From Sva-07 sp041685755 (GTDB taxonomy: Bacteria; Actinomycetota; Acidimicrobiia; Acidimicrobiales; Ilumatobacteraceae), in assembly GCA_041685755.1 (NCBI GenBank), contig JAWLFC010000083.1:1-14066 (forward strand): a stretch of 14,066 nucleotides of DNA, written 5' to 3'. Shown here one piece after another: positions 6,960-14,023 of the stretch. Within the stretch, counting starts at the first letter, position 1. The number at the start of each line of letters is the position of its first letter. The position numbers and the translations under genes are program-made. The notes under the pieces are model-generated. The model was not told the DNA's origin and did not search any database. It was given only the letters and a program-made list of their open reading frames with translations.

Positions 6960-7262
6960 TCAGATGGCGTTGCTCTTCGACACCTTCTTGATCACCCAGG
7001 AGCCGACGGCGACGACGATGACCGCGCCGATGACCGCGCCGACGATGCCGCCCCAGTCGAAGCGGTCGTCGTCGCCGATGCCGAACAGGCCGGTGAAGAT
7101 CCAGTACCCCACGAGGGCTCCCAGCAGGCCGAGCCCCGTCGACGCCGCCCACGACCTCCAACCGCTGAGGTTGCGGAAGGCGTCGTTGGGCACGAGCGCC
7201 CGTCCGATCGCTCCGCACACGAAGCCGAGCAACAGCGCGGCCAGCAGACTTCCGATGTCCAT
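6960..7262 (-). CDS. GlsB/YeaQ/YmgE-family stress-response membrane protein (100 aa)
   Basis: Small transglycosylase-associated-type (GlsB/YeaQ/YmgE) membrane protein with three hydrophobic, Gly-rich segments (about residues 2-20, 40-60 and 69-92). The family's hallmark is visible: a first helix with A-A-L-L-L-G-F-V-C-G-A-I-G-R, followed by a short polar loop, a second helix with G-L-G-L-L-G-A-L-V-G-Y-W-I and a G-x-x-G-A-V-I-G-A-V third helix. Homologues are linked to general stress responses, but no biochemical activity is established. The start is the ATG at 7262 because a strong Shine-Dalgarno GGAGGA lies 4 bases upstream; longer readings of the frame run through a poorly conserved, non-hydrophobic leader. 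It appears to be a stand-alone gene, with 82 bases to the amidase ATG and about 250 bases of non-coding sequence upstream. Confidence 0.92.
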   Translation of the reverse strand: MDIGSLLAALLLGFVCGAIGRALVPNDAFRNLSGWRSWAASTGLGLLGALVGYWIFTGLFGIGDDDRFDWGGIVGAVIGAVIVVAVGSWVIKKVSKSNAI

Positions 7263-7511
7263 GTTTCCTCCGATTCGCTTGCGGTGTCGACCAGATTGCC
7301 CGATCCCGATCGGCTCGAACGCATACGGCGAAACGAGCACCGGCGACGTTCAGCGCCACGTCGACGAGTGTGCAGCCGTTGGTCACCGGTCGTTCATCCG
7401 CTCGTCACCTCGGCTCCGTACTGTCGGTACCGATCCCGCCCGATGGGCCCTGGCCGTCCTCCCCCCTCCGGCCGGCGCCCGTCGGGTGGGGATCGCGAAG
7501 CACCGGCTTCG
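7263..7511. other. Intergenic region, no gene recognised
   Basis: A 249-base gap between the GlsB-family gene and the DsbA-like gene. It must hold the promoter of the GlsB-family gene, whose Shine-Dalgarno GGAGGA is at its left end, but I see no convincing -35/-10 pair on the minus strand. Plus-strand frames across it are Arg/Pro/Ser-rich and lack family signatures. A C-rich run (about 7460-7469) and partial inverted repeats around CGATCCCGATCGG are present without clear meaning. Confidence 0.5.
7496..7511 (-). terminator. Short hairpin directly after the DsbA-like gene stop
   Basis: CGAAGC-CGGT-GCTTCG (minus strand) is a 6-bp stem with a tetraloop starting at the base after the TGA stop at 7512-7514. 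It could be a weak terminator, but lacks a T-run and is short. Confidence 0.3.
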
Positions 7512-8120
7512 TCAGCGGTCGACGCGTTCGAAGAAGTCGGCGAGCATCGCCGCGTCGAAGCGGGCGGTCAGGTGACCCTCGGCGTCGTGTCCGAGGTCGA
7601 GCGCCGGGCAGAAGAAGCCGTCGTCGTCGACGAAGAAGTGCGGTGATCCCCGTACCCCTCGCTCCTGGCCGAGGGCGTAGTCGCGTCGGACGGCGTCGCC
7701 GGCGTCGGCGGGGTCGAGGTGGTGGGCGGCGGCGATCAGCCGGAGCGCGTCAGCGTCGGCGATGTCGACGCCGTGCTCGAACAGCGCCGACCGCAGCTCG
7801 ATGCTCACCGCCAGGCCGGTCGCGGCATCGCGGGCGTAGGCCGCAGCCGCGAGTTCCAGCGCCGGGATGGTCGAGGCCGGCCACCGGTCGGCCCGCAAGC
7901 CGCCGAAGTCGTCGCTGCCGAGCTGCTCGGTGAGCGCGTGCGCCTTGACGACGACGGCGTCGACGTCGAGCGGCGTGCCGTTGACCCACTCGAGCGGCCA
8001 CGCCCGCACGATCACGTCGCACGGGGTGGCCATCTCGGCGACATGACGGACGACCTGCTTGAGCCCGACGTGGGTGAACGGGCAGGTGATGTCGGCGAAC
8101 ACTTCGACCTGGGGAGCCAT
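7512..8120 (-). CDS. DsbA-family thioredoxin-fold oxidoreductase / FrnE-HCCA isomerase-like (202 aa)
   Basis: DsbA-like fold of the FrnE / 2-hydroxychromene-2-carboxylate isomerase type: beta-strand V-E-V-F-A-D followed by I-T-C-P-F-T-H-V-G (11-19), a helical insertion (about 60-150), then G-V-R-G-S-P-H-F-F-V (155-164) with the conserved cis-Pro (Pro160) and a final strand and helix. The usual C-x-x-C is C-P-F-T here, so only Cys13 remains at the active site; a monothiol mechanism or GSH/mycothiol-dependent isomerase role is more likely than disulfide oxidase. There is no signal peptide, so it is cytoplasmic. The ATG at 8120 is preceded by GGGGGC. It lies 25 bases downstream of the two-half alpha/beta protein gene on the same strand and may be cotranscribed with it. 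Confidence 0.88.
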   Translation of the reverse strand: MAPQVEVFADITCPFTHVGLKQVVRHVAEMATPCDVIVRAWPLEWVNGTPLDVDAVVVKAHALTEQLGSDDFGGLRADRWPASTIPALELAAAAYARDAATGLAVSIELRSALFEHGVDIADADALRLIAAAHHLDPADAGDAVRRDYALGQERGVRGSPHFFVDDDGFFCPALDLGHDAEGHLTARFDAAMLADFFERVDR

Positions 8121-8145
8121 GCCCCCAGTATCGCCCGGCGCTCGG

Positions 8146-8769
8146 TCAGTTGAGCTTTTCGATGAGGCTGGTGTGCCCGCTGGTCTCGACGAAGAGGTCG
8201 CCGGCCCGGGCGACGATCGAGTGGTAGCCGGCGTCGGACATCTGCCAGTCGTCGAAGGCGTCGACCTGCTCCATGCTGTCGAAGCCGCTGACCCAGGTGA
8301 CGTCGCCGAAACCGCCGTATGCGGCCTTCAGGAACGCCGACGGAGCCTTCATCGACTCACCGACGTACTCGGCGGCCTCGACGCCCAGCGCCATCGCGTC
8401 GGCGAACTTGCCGGTCATCATGGCGGCGCGCGTGATGCCGTAGTACTTCGACGTCGCCTCGCCGGGGCCGGTGATGATCCTGGCGAACCGATCCTCGGCC
8501 GGTGTCATGAACAGTCCGTTCATCGACTCCACCTTCTCGAGGTAGCCGGCGTCGGCCATGAGCTTGTCGGTGAGCTCCTGCATCTCGGCGAGCGACTCGG
8601 CCCGGGTGGTCCACATGATGGTGCCCATCGGCGCGCCGAATCGCACGGTGAACACGTTGACGTCGCGGGCCGTGATGCGTTGGACCATCTCGGCGACCTC
8701 GAGGGCGGCGGGAACGGCGTCGAACTGGCGGCCGAGAGCTGCGATCGTGCTGCGGCTGAACAGGTACAT
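8146..8769 (-). CDS. Uncharacterised protein with two similar halves, dimeric alpha/beta-barrel-like (207 aa)
   Basis: I do not recognise a named family. The protein has two similar modules: F-G-A-P-M-G-T-I-M-W-T-T-R-A-E-S (44-59) followed by a helix and M-A-D-A-G-Y (71-76), and F-G-D-V-T-W-V-S-G-F-D-S-M (154-166) followed by a helix and M-S-D-A-G-Y (177-182). Strand-helix repeats ending in this way look like ferredoxin-like dimeric alpha/beta-barrel (NIPSNAP/EthD-type) domains, here duplicated in one chain. There are no Cys residues, signal peptide or membrane segments. The ATG at 8769 is preceded by AGAGGAGA, a good Shine-Dalgarno. It is divergent from the Crp/Fnr gene, and the CRP box in the spacer is 66-81 bases upstream of its start, so it may be a direct target of that regulator. 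Confidence 0.8.
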   Translation of the reverse strand: MYLFSRSTIAALGRQFDAVPAALEVAEMVQRITARDVNVFTVRFGAPMGTIMWTTRAESLAEMQELTDKLMADAGYLEKVESMNGLFMTPAEDRFARIITGPGEATSKYYGITRAAMMTGKFADAMALGVEAAEYVGESMKAPSAFLKAAYGGFGDVTWVSGFDSMEQVDAFDDWQMSDAGYHSIVARAGDLFVETSGHTSLIEKLN

Positions 8770-8834
8770 GGTGTGTCTCCTCTGGTGGCGGTTGAACTGA
8801 CCGTTCCACCATGAACCGGAATCGGGCTACTGTC

Positions 8835-8850
8835 TGTGATCTGGATCACG
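8835..8850. promoter_or_regulatory. CRP/FNR-type operator between the divergent genes
   Basis: TGTGATCTGGATCACG matches the CRP consensus TGTGA-N6-TCACA in 9 of the 10 defined bases. It is centred at 8842.5 in the spacer between the minus-strand gene ending its leader at 8769 and the plus-strand Crp/Fnr gene starting at 8900. A TACTGT sequence at 8828-8833 could be a -10 box for the regulator, in which case the box would lie just downstream of it and favour autorepression. Confidence 0.75.
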
Positions 8851-8899
8851 CAGCGCACGGTTGGGGAGCCGGGTGCTGCTCGACGGGGCAGGAACAGCG

Positions 8900-9559
8900 A
8901 TGGGGGCAGTGAAGGCGCTGACGGTCGGCGAGATGATCGTCGCCGCGGGACAGCACCGGACCGTCACCGCGCGCGAGACCATCTTCCTCGAGGGCGATCA
9001 CTCCCGTCGCGTCTATGCCGTCGTCGACGGTCGGGTGCGGATCTTCCTGACCATGCCGTCCGGACGAGAGCTGCTCGTCGCCGTCAAGACCGCCGGCGAG
9101 GAGTTCGGCGAGCTGTCGGCCCTCGACGGCGACCGTCGCTCGGCCAGCGCCGCCGCCCTCGACCGGGGGGTCGTCGCCGAGCTCACCGCCGACCGGTTCC
9201 TCGACGAGCTGATGCAGTCACCGCAGTACCTGTTGGCGGTGACCCGGAACCTGAGCGCCCAGCTCCGGCGAGCGAACCGTCGCCTGGTGACGCGCAACTC
9301 CGACAGCGCGGTGGTCCGCACCGGGCGCATGATCGTCGAGCTCGTTGCGTTGATGATGCGGCACTCGGCCGATGCCTGTTCCGACGCCTGCGAGGTGCCG
9401 ATCACCCAGCACGACCTCGCCGACTGGGTCGGCACCACCCGCGAGTCCACCGCTCGGGCGTTGGCGAAGTTCCGCCAAGCCGGTCTCGTGACGACCTCAC
9501 GCGGCTGCATCGTCGTCCTCGACCCGGTCGGGCTCAGCAGGTTCGTGTCGGAGTACTGA
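8900..9559 (+). CDS. Crp/Fnr-family transcriptional regulator (219 aa)
   Basis: Cyclic-nucleotide-binding domain (about residues 15-115) followed by a dimerisation helix and a winged helix-turn-helix (about 148-216). The phosphate-binding cassette is E-E-F-G-E-L-S-A-L-D-G-D-R-R-S-A-S-A (67-84), with the Gly-Glu and Arg-Ser pairs used by cAMP-binding members; no N-terminal Fe-S Cys cluster is present, arguing against FNR. The recognition helix reads T-T-R-E-S-T-A-R-A-L (179-188): Arg181, Glu182 and Arg186 match the R180/E181/R185 base-reading residues of E. coli CRP, which predicts the TGTGA-N6-TCACA site found upstream of the gene. Start: ATG at 8900 with GGCAGGAA upstream; a TTG at 8861 would add 13 residues and is less likely. 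Cys160, Cys164 and Cys203 are present, but I see no known role. Confidence 0.93.
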   Translation: MGAVKALTVGEMIVAAGQHRTVTARETIFLEGDHSRRVYAVVDGRVRIFLTMPSGRELLVAVKTAGEEFGELSALDGDRRSASAAALDRGVVAELTADRFLDELMQSPQYLLAVTRNLSAQLRRANRRLVTRNSDSAVVRTGRMIVELVALMMRHSADACSDACEVPITQHDLADWVGTTRESTARALAKFRQAGLVTTSRGCIVVLDPVGLSRFVSEY

Positions 9560-9596
9560 CGGCGCCGTTTCCGACGGCGGCTGTCACACTGTGGCG

Positions 9597-10540
9597 ATGA
9601 CCACCCGGCGGATCCACGACATCGACTTCGCTGAACTCCTGCAGCTCGAACCCCACGGTCCCGACACCTACGTCGGCATCGCCGCGCGGTACCCGTGGGG
9701 TGGCCGTCTGTTCGGCGGGCAGGTGGTCGCCCAGGCGTTGCGGGCGGCCTCGTTGACGGTTCCCTCCGAACGGCCGGCGCACTCGCTGCACTCGTACTTC
9801 ATCCGTCCCGGGACGACCGACGAGCCGATCCGGTACGAGGTCGAGCGGTTGCGCGACGGCCGCTCCTTCACGACCCGCCAGGTCGTCGCCAGGCAGTCCG
9901 GCGGGGCGATCCTGAACCTGTCGGTGTCGTTCCAGGTCGTCGAGGACGAGGCCGATGCGCCGATCGCGTCACTGCCCGCCGGCCTCCCCTCGTTCGACGA
10001 GCCGACGCTGCCCGACCATTCGTGGGCGGGGCTGCTGGAACGCAAGGCCACGTTCCTCGCCGACGGCACGATGGGATACTGGATCCGTCTCAACGCCGAG
10101 ATGGGCGACGATCCGGCCGACCACCAGTGCGCGTTGGCGTTCATGTCCGATGCGGCGCCGTCGCGAGCGGCGCGCTCGCCGCATCCCGACTTCGTCGCCG
10201 ACTCGGACCGTCGCCTGTTCCAGGGGGCCAGCCTCGATCACTCCGTGTGGTTCCAGCGCCCGACCGATCCGTCGCAGTGGCACTGGTTCGACACCCGCTC
10301 GCACGGCCTCAACGGCGGCCGTGGCCTCGTCACCGGAGACGTGATCCGCGCCGACGGGCTCCACGCGGCGACGATCGCCCAGGAGGTGCTGCTCCGCCGA
10401 ATCCGCGAGACGCNNNNNNNNNNNNNNNNNNNNNNNNNNNNNNNNNNNNNNNNNNNNNNNNNNNNNNNNNNNNNNNNNNNNNNNNNNNNNNNNNNNNNNN
10501 NNNNNNNNNNNNNATCCGCGAGACGCAACCAGAGGGGTGA
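9597..10540 (+). CDS. tesB: Acyl-CoA thioesterase II, TesB-like, interrupted by an assembly gap
   Basis: Double hot-dog thioesterase that hydrolyses acyl-CoA to free fatty acid and CoA. The first hot-dog has Y-P-W-G-G-R-L-F-G-G-Q-V-V-A-Q-A-L (32-48) and H-S-L-H-S-Y-F-I-R-P-G (62-72); the second has A-S-L-D-H-S-V-W-F (211-219), G-G-R-G-L-V-T-G (240-247) and A-Q-E (261-263). Asp214 and Gln262 correspond to the E. coli TesB catalytic Asp204 and Gln278; the third residue (Thr228 in E. coli) is not clear. The 100-N gap falls at codon 273. Both edges carry the same 13 bases; merging them gives R-R-I-R-E-T-Q-P-E-G then TGA, a 276-aa protein of normal length. As written, with 100 N, the frame is broken, so apparent fusion to the next gene is an artefact. 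Start: ATG at 9597; a GTG at 9591 is possible. Confidence 0.88.
10401..10526. repeat. 13-base identical flanks of the assembly gap
   Basis: ATCCGCGAGACGC occurs at 10401-10413, ending at the first N, and at 10514-10526, beginning at the last N. The likely cause is two contigs overlapping by 13 bases that the assembler left unmerged and padded with N. Confidence 0.85.
10414..10513. other. Assembly gap of exactly 100 N
   Basis: A run of exactly 100 N is a conventional placeholder for a gap of unknown size. The identical flanks and the in-frame join indicate that there is probably no missing sequence. Confidence 0.97.
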
Positions 10541-10580
10541 CGTCCGGCGCCCGCGGCGTCACGCAACGAGGGTGCCTCTA

Positions 10581-11594
10581 GTGTGGTCGACCGTGTTCGT
10601 CGCTCGTGTGCTCCTGGCGTCCGCTGTTGCCGTCGGCGCGCTCGGCGTCGCCACCGGCACCGGTCACGCCCGCAGCGACGACGCGACGATCGAGCGGGTC
10701 GTCACGCTCGGCGACTCCTACAGTTCGGGCAGCGGCATCCACAAGAACGCGTCGAGCTACGACGATCACGGGCCCGCAGAGCACTCGTTCGACCGCTCGA
10801 CCCGGCTCGGTTCCAGCGCCTGCCAGCGTGAGCTCGACGAGACACCGGGACCGCGCCTCGCCGAGCGCCTCGGCGCCGAGTCGGTGTTCGTCGCGTGCGC
10901 CGGCGCCGTGATCCGCGAGATCCCGGCGCAGGTTCGCGCCGCCGATGTGCCCGGCGACGGGAGCGGGACGTTGGTGACGCTGACGATCGGCGGCAACGAC
11001 CTGCGTACCGAACGCGGCGAGAACTGGCCCGATGCGCTGGTGCGCTGCATCACCTCGGCCGGCTGCGACCGCCCGTCGAACGCGATGGCCAACCTCGCCG
11101 AGATCCGCCGGGCGCTGACCGGGACCTACACCGAGATCGGTCAGCAGTACCCCGGCATCGTCGTGCGGGTGCTCGCCTACCCTCGCATCATGCAGAGCGA
11201 CCGGTGGTGCGAGGGCGTCACGGGCGTCAGCCGCGCCGAGGCCGACTTCATCGACGAGCAGGTCGACGCCCTCAACGACCAGATTCGTACCGCCACCGCA
11301 TTGGCCGCCGCCTGGACCGGGGCCGACATCGAGTTCGTGCCGGTGATCGACGAGTTCGACAACCACGGTGCCTGCCGGTTCTGGCAGCGTGACCGGTACG
11401 TGAACGATGCCGTGTTCGGCGACTCGCTGCGCCGCAGCCGGCTCGCCGACGGCACGGTCCGCAACCACTGGAACGACAGCCCGATCAACATCTCCACGGC
11501 GTCGTTCCACCCCAGCAGCAAGGGCTACGACGCCTACCTCCGTGCGCTCAGCGCCAGCGTCGCCGATCTCCCCGGCGCCACCCCCACCCGCTGA
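10581..11594 (+). CDS. Secreted SGNH/GDSL-type esterase or lipase (337 aa)
   Basis: SGNH hydrolase with an export signal: a hydrophobic N-terminus (residues 6-26) with probable cleavage after G-H-A (28-30). Block I is L-G-D-S-Y-S-S-G (43-50) with nucleophile Ser46; block II Gly is Gly108 in A-C-A-G-A; block III is I-G-G-N-D (136-140) with Asn139; block V is S-F-H-P-S-S-K-G-Y (308-316) with His310. Six Cys (81, 106, 156, 162, 210, 265) suggest three disulfides, as in secreted Streptomyces esterases of this type. Substrate not predictable. Start uncertain: GTG at 10581 is used; GTG at 10572 or 10593 are alternatives. A TAGTGT at 10579-10584 sits 8 bases before the 10593 GTG and could be a leaderless promoter, which would favour the shorter form. 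Confidence 0.9.
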   Translation: MWSTVFVARVLLASAVAVGALGVATGTGHARSDDATIERVVTLGDSYSSGSGIHKNASSYDDHGPAEHSFDRSTRLGSSACQRELDETPGPRLAERLGAESVFVACAGAVIREIPAQVRAADVPGDGSGTLVTLTIGGNDLRTERGENWPDALVRCITSAGCDRPSNAMANLAEIRRALTGTYTEIGQQYPGIVVRVLAYPRIMQSDRWCEGVTGVSRAEADFIDEQVDALNDQIRTATALAAAWTGADIEFVPVIDEFDNHGACRFWQRDRYVNDAVFGDSLRRSRLADGTVRNHWNDSPINISTASFHPSSKGYDAYLRALSASVADLPGATPTR

Positions 11595-11618
11595 CCCCAC
11601 CCACCCCGCCCCGCCGAA

Positions 11619-11662
11619 AGCGATGAGCGAACCGCCCGGATGGCGGCGCTTCGCTCATCGCT
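11619..11662. terminator. Long perfect hairpin after the SGNH hydrolase gene
   Basis: AGCGATGAGCGAA at 11619-11631 pairs perfectly with TTCGCTCATCGCT at 11650-11662, and inside it CCGCC (11632-11636) pairs with GGCGG (11642-11646) around a 5-base loop, with a 3-base CGC bulge. This gives up to 18 pairs starting 24 bases after the stop codon. It is likely a factor-assisted or U-tract-free terminator separating the esterase from the TetR operon. No T-run follows. Confidence 0.65.
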
Positions 11663-11675
11663 CGCTGAGTCGGTG

Positions 11676-11693
11676 TGAGTGAGTACTCACTCA
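11676..11693. promoter_or_regulatory. TetR-type operator, 18-bp perfect palindrome
   Basis: TGAGTGAGTACTCACTCA is a perfect inverted repeat ending 15 bases before the TetR start codon. Palindromes of this size next to a TetR gene are typically its own binding site. It lies immediately upstream of the candidate -10 box at 11696-11701, in the -35/-10 spacer, where binding would block RNA polymerase. Confidence 0.8.
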
Positions 11694-11695
11694 GG

Positions 11696-11701
11696 TAGGG
11701 T
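11696..11701 (+). promoter_or_regulatory. Candidate -10 box of a leaderless TetR-operon promoter
   Basis: TAGGGT fits TANNNT and ends 7 bases before the ATG at 11709, so transcription would begin at or next to the A of the start codon. The absence of a Shine-Dalgarno before this ATG agrees with a leaderless mRNA. No clear -35 element is seen. Confidence 0.5.
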
Positions 11702-11708
11702 CGGGCGA

Positions 11709-12290
11709 ATGTCGACGTCGCCGAGCGCCCCCACCAAGCGTGCTGCGGCGATGCCGGCCGGGGAGCGTCGGGCGGCGATCATCGAGGCGGTGCGGCCGCT
11801 GTTGGCCGAACACGGCGAGGCGATCACGACCAAGCAGATCGCGTGCGCTGCCGGGATCGCCGAGGGGACGATCTTCCGGGTGTTCGCCGACAAGGACGAG
11901 CTCCTCGACGCCACGCTCGACGCGGCGCTCGACCAGGAGCCGTTCGAGAGCGCGCTGCGGGCGATCGACCCGTCGCTGCCCTTCGAGCACCAACTCGTCG
12001 AGGCGACCGAGTTGATCCAGCAGCGTGTCGTCGACGTGTGGACGCTGTTGTCGCATCTCGCCCCGAAGCGCCACGAGCAGGTGTCGCGGCCGATGACCGA
12101 CAGCCCGGCGCTCGCGGCGATCTTCGCCGCCCACTCCGATCGCATCCGCGTCGAGCCGAACGTCGCCGCCCGTCACCTGCGCGCGCTCACCCTCTCGCTC
12201 ACCCATCCGATGATCGCGACCGAGCCGGCCGATGCCTCCGAGATCGTCGACACCGTGCTGCACGGCGTCGGGACGGGAACACCCACGTGA
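11709..12290 (+). CDS. TetR/AcrR-family transcriptional regulator (193 aa)
   Basis: N-terminal TetR helix-turn-helix: R-R-A-A-I-I-E-A-V-R-P-L-L (20-32), then I-T-T-K-Q-I-A-C-A-A-G-I-A-E-G-T-I-F-R-V-F-A-D-K-D-E-L (39-65), a close match to the TetR DNA-binding signature. The C-terminal helical domain (about 70-190) would sense a ligand; which one is not predictable. The start at the ATG at 11709 follows the operator and the putative leaderless -10 box; an upstream GTG at 11679 would lie inside the operator palindrome. The stop overlaps the GTG start of the ABC exporter gene as GTGA (12287-12290), so the regulator and transporter are translationally coupled. The likely role is to repress its own operon until a compound exported by the pump releases it. 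Confidence 0.93.
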   Translation: MSTSPSAPTKRAAAMPAGERRAAIIEAVRPLLAEHGEAITTKQIACAAGIAEGTIFRVFADKDELLDATLDAALDQEPFESALRAIDPSLPFEHQLVEATELIQQRVVDVWTLLSHLAPKRHEQVSRPMTDSPALAAIFAAHSDRIRVEPNVAARHLRALTLSLTHPMIATEPADASEIVDTVLHGVGTGTPT

Positions 12291-14023
12291 AGCTCTGGCA
12301 ACTCCTGAAGAGCCACCTCGGCCCCTATCGGCGGGTGCTGATGGTCGTCGTCGTCCTCCAGGCGATCCAGACCACCGCCGCACTCACGTTGCCCACGATC
12401 AACGCCCTGTTGATCGACAACGGCGTGCTGCGGGGCGACAACGACTACATCCTCAACATGGGCGCCGTGATGCTCGGCTTCACGCTCGTGCAGATCGTGT
12501 TCTCGATCGGCGCCGTCTGGTACGCCGCGCAGGCGGCGATGGGCTTCGGCCGCGACATCCGCCGCGACCTGTTCCACACCGTCACCGGGTTCTCCGCCCG
12601 CGAGGTGGGCCAGTTCGGGGCGCCGTCGCTGATCACCCGCACCACCAACGACGTCCAGCAGATCCAGATGCTCGTCGTCATGGCGGTGACGATGATGATC
12701 ACCGCTCCGCTCAACCTGGTCATCGGCATCTTCTTCGCCGTGCGCGAAGACCTCGGCCTCTCGGTGATCCTGCTGTTCGCGATCCCCGGCGCCGTGCTGG
12801 CGCTCGGCTCGATCGTGTACCGGATGATCCCGTCGTTCCAGGCGATGCAGCTGCGCATCGACCGCGTGAACCACGTGCTCCGCGAGCAGATCACCGGCAT
12901 GCGCGTCGTCCGGGCGTTCGTGCGCGAGCCCCAGGAGACCGCCCGCTTCGCTCAGGCCAACGACGAACTCACCGCCACGGCGCTGCGAGCGGGCCGCCTG
13001 ATGGCCGCGACGTTCCCGACCGTGATGCTGATCATCAACATCTCGAGCGTCTCGGTGATCTGGATCGGCGGCGACCGCATCGGCGCCGGCGACATGGAGA
13101 TCGGCGCCATGGTCGCCTACCTCACCTACCTGATCCAGATCCTCTTCGCCGTCGTGATGGTCACCTTCATGGTCTCGATGGTGCCGCGTGCGGCGGTGGC
13201 GGCCGAGCGCGTGGTCGAGGTGCTCGAGACCGAGTCGACCGTCCGGCAGCCCGAGCACCCCGTCACCGAGGTCGTCGAGCGGGGAACTCTCGAGTTCCGT
13301 GACGTCGGGTTCGCCTATCCGGGCGCGGAACGACCCGTGCTGTCCCATCTCTCGTTCCGGGTCGAGGCCGGCACCACGACGGCGATCATCGGCAGCACCG
13401 GCGCCGGCAAGACCACCCTCGTCAACCTCGTGTCACGCCTCGCCGACGCCACCGAGGGCAGCGTGCTCGTCGACGGCGTCGACGTGCGCGACCTCGACCT
13501 CGACCTGCTCTGGAGCAAGGTCGGCTACGTGCCCCAGAAGCCGTTCCTGTTCTCCGGCACCGTGGCGTCGAACCTGCGCTATGGCCGCCCCGACGCCACC
13601 GACGGCGAGCTGTGGCAGGCGCTCGAGATCGCCCAGGCGAGCGGATTCGTCCAGTCGATGCCCGACGGTCTCGCGAGCCCGATCACCCAGGGCGGCACCA
13701 ACGTCTCCGGTGGTCAGCGCCAGCGCCTCTGCATCGCCCGGGCGCTCGTGGTGCAACCGGAGATCTACGTGTTCGACGACTCGTTCTCGGCGCTCGACCT
13801 GGCGACCGACGCCCGGCTGCGCGCCGCGTTGGCGCCGCACACCGCCGACGCCGCGGTGCTGGTGGTGGCGCAGCGGGTCTCGACGATCGTCGACGCCGAT
13901 CAGATTCTCGTACTCGAGGACGGCGAGATCATCGGACGCGGTACCCACGGCGAACTGCTCGAGACGTGCCCGACCTACACCGAGATCGTCGAATCGCAGA
14001 TCGGACAGGGGGCGGTCGCATGA
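12287..14023 (+). CDS. ABC exporter half-transporter with degenerate ATP site (578 aa)
   Basis: Type I (type IV fold) ABC exporter: six-helix membrane domain (about residues 15-300) fused to a nucleotide-binding domain (335-570). Walker A is G-S-T-G-A-G-K-T-T (369-377), Q-loop Gln417 in V-P-Q-K-P-F, signature N-V-S-G-G-Q (472-477), Walker B I-Y-V-F-D-D (493-498), D-loop S-A-L-D (501-504). Two positions deviate: the catalytic Glu after Walker B is Asp498, and the switch His is Gln529 (V-V-A-Q-R-V-S-T). This pair marks the degenerate-site subunit of heterodimeric exporters such as TM287/288 and LmrCD, which need a second subunit with normal catalytic residues. The next gene overlaps the stop as ATGA (14020-14023) and is the expected partner. 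Probable multidrug or lipid exporter; substrate unknown. Confidence 0.95.
   Translation: MKLWQLLKSHLGPYRRVLMVVVVLQAIQTTAALTLPTINALLIDNGVLRGDNDYILNMGAVMLGFTLVQIVFSIGAVWYAAQAAMGFGRDIRRDLFHTVTGFSAREVGQFGAPSLITRTTNDVQQIQMLVVMAVTMMITAPLNLVIGIFFAVREDLGLSVILLFAIPGAVLALGSIVYRMIPSFQAMQLRIDRVNHVLREQITGMRVVRAFVREPQETARFAQANDELTATALRAGRLMAATFPTVMLIINISSVSVIWIGGDRIGAGDMEIGAMVAYLTYLIQILFAVVMVTFMVSMVPRAAVAAERVVEVLETESTVRQPEHPVTEVVERGTLEFRDVGFAYPGAERPVLSHLSFRVEAGTTTAIIGSTGAGKTTLVNLVSRLADATEGSVLVDGVDVRDLDLDLLWSKVGYVPQKPFLFSGTVASNLRYGRPDATDGELWQALEIAQASGFVQSMPDGLASPITQGGTNVSGGQRQRLCIARALVVQPEIYVFDDSFSALDLATDARLRAALAPHTADAAVLVVAQRVSTIVDADQILVLEDGEIIGRGTHGELLETCPTYTEIVESQIGQGAVA

Noticed and set aside
9591..11594. 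A single 667-codon protein joining the thioesterase to the SGNH esterase across the N run
   Set aside because: It exists only because 100 N happens to keep that frame open. The post-gap flank gives the thioesterase its own stop at 10540, and the esterase has its own signal peptide.
11590..11700. Insertion-sequence ends or attachment site at the long inverted repeat
   Set aside because: No transposase or integrase is nearby, and a hairpin shortly after a stop codon is better explained as a terminator.
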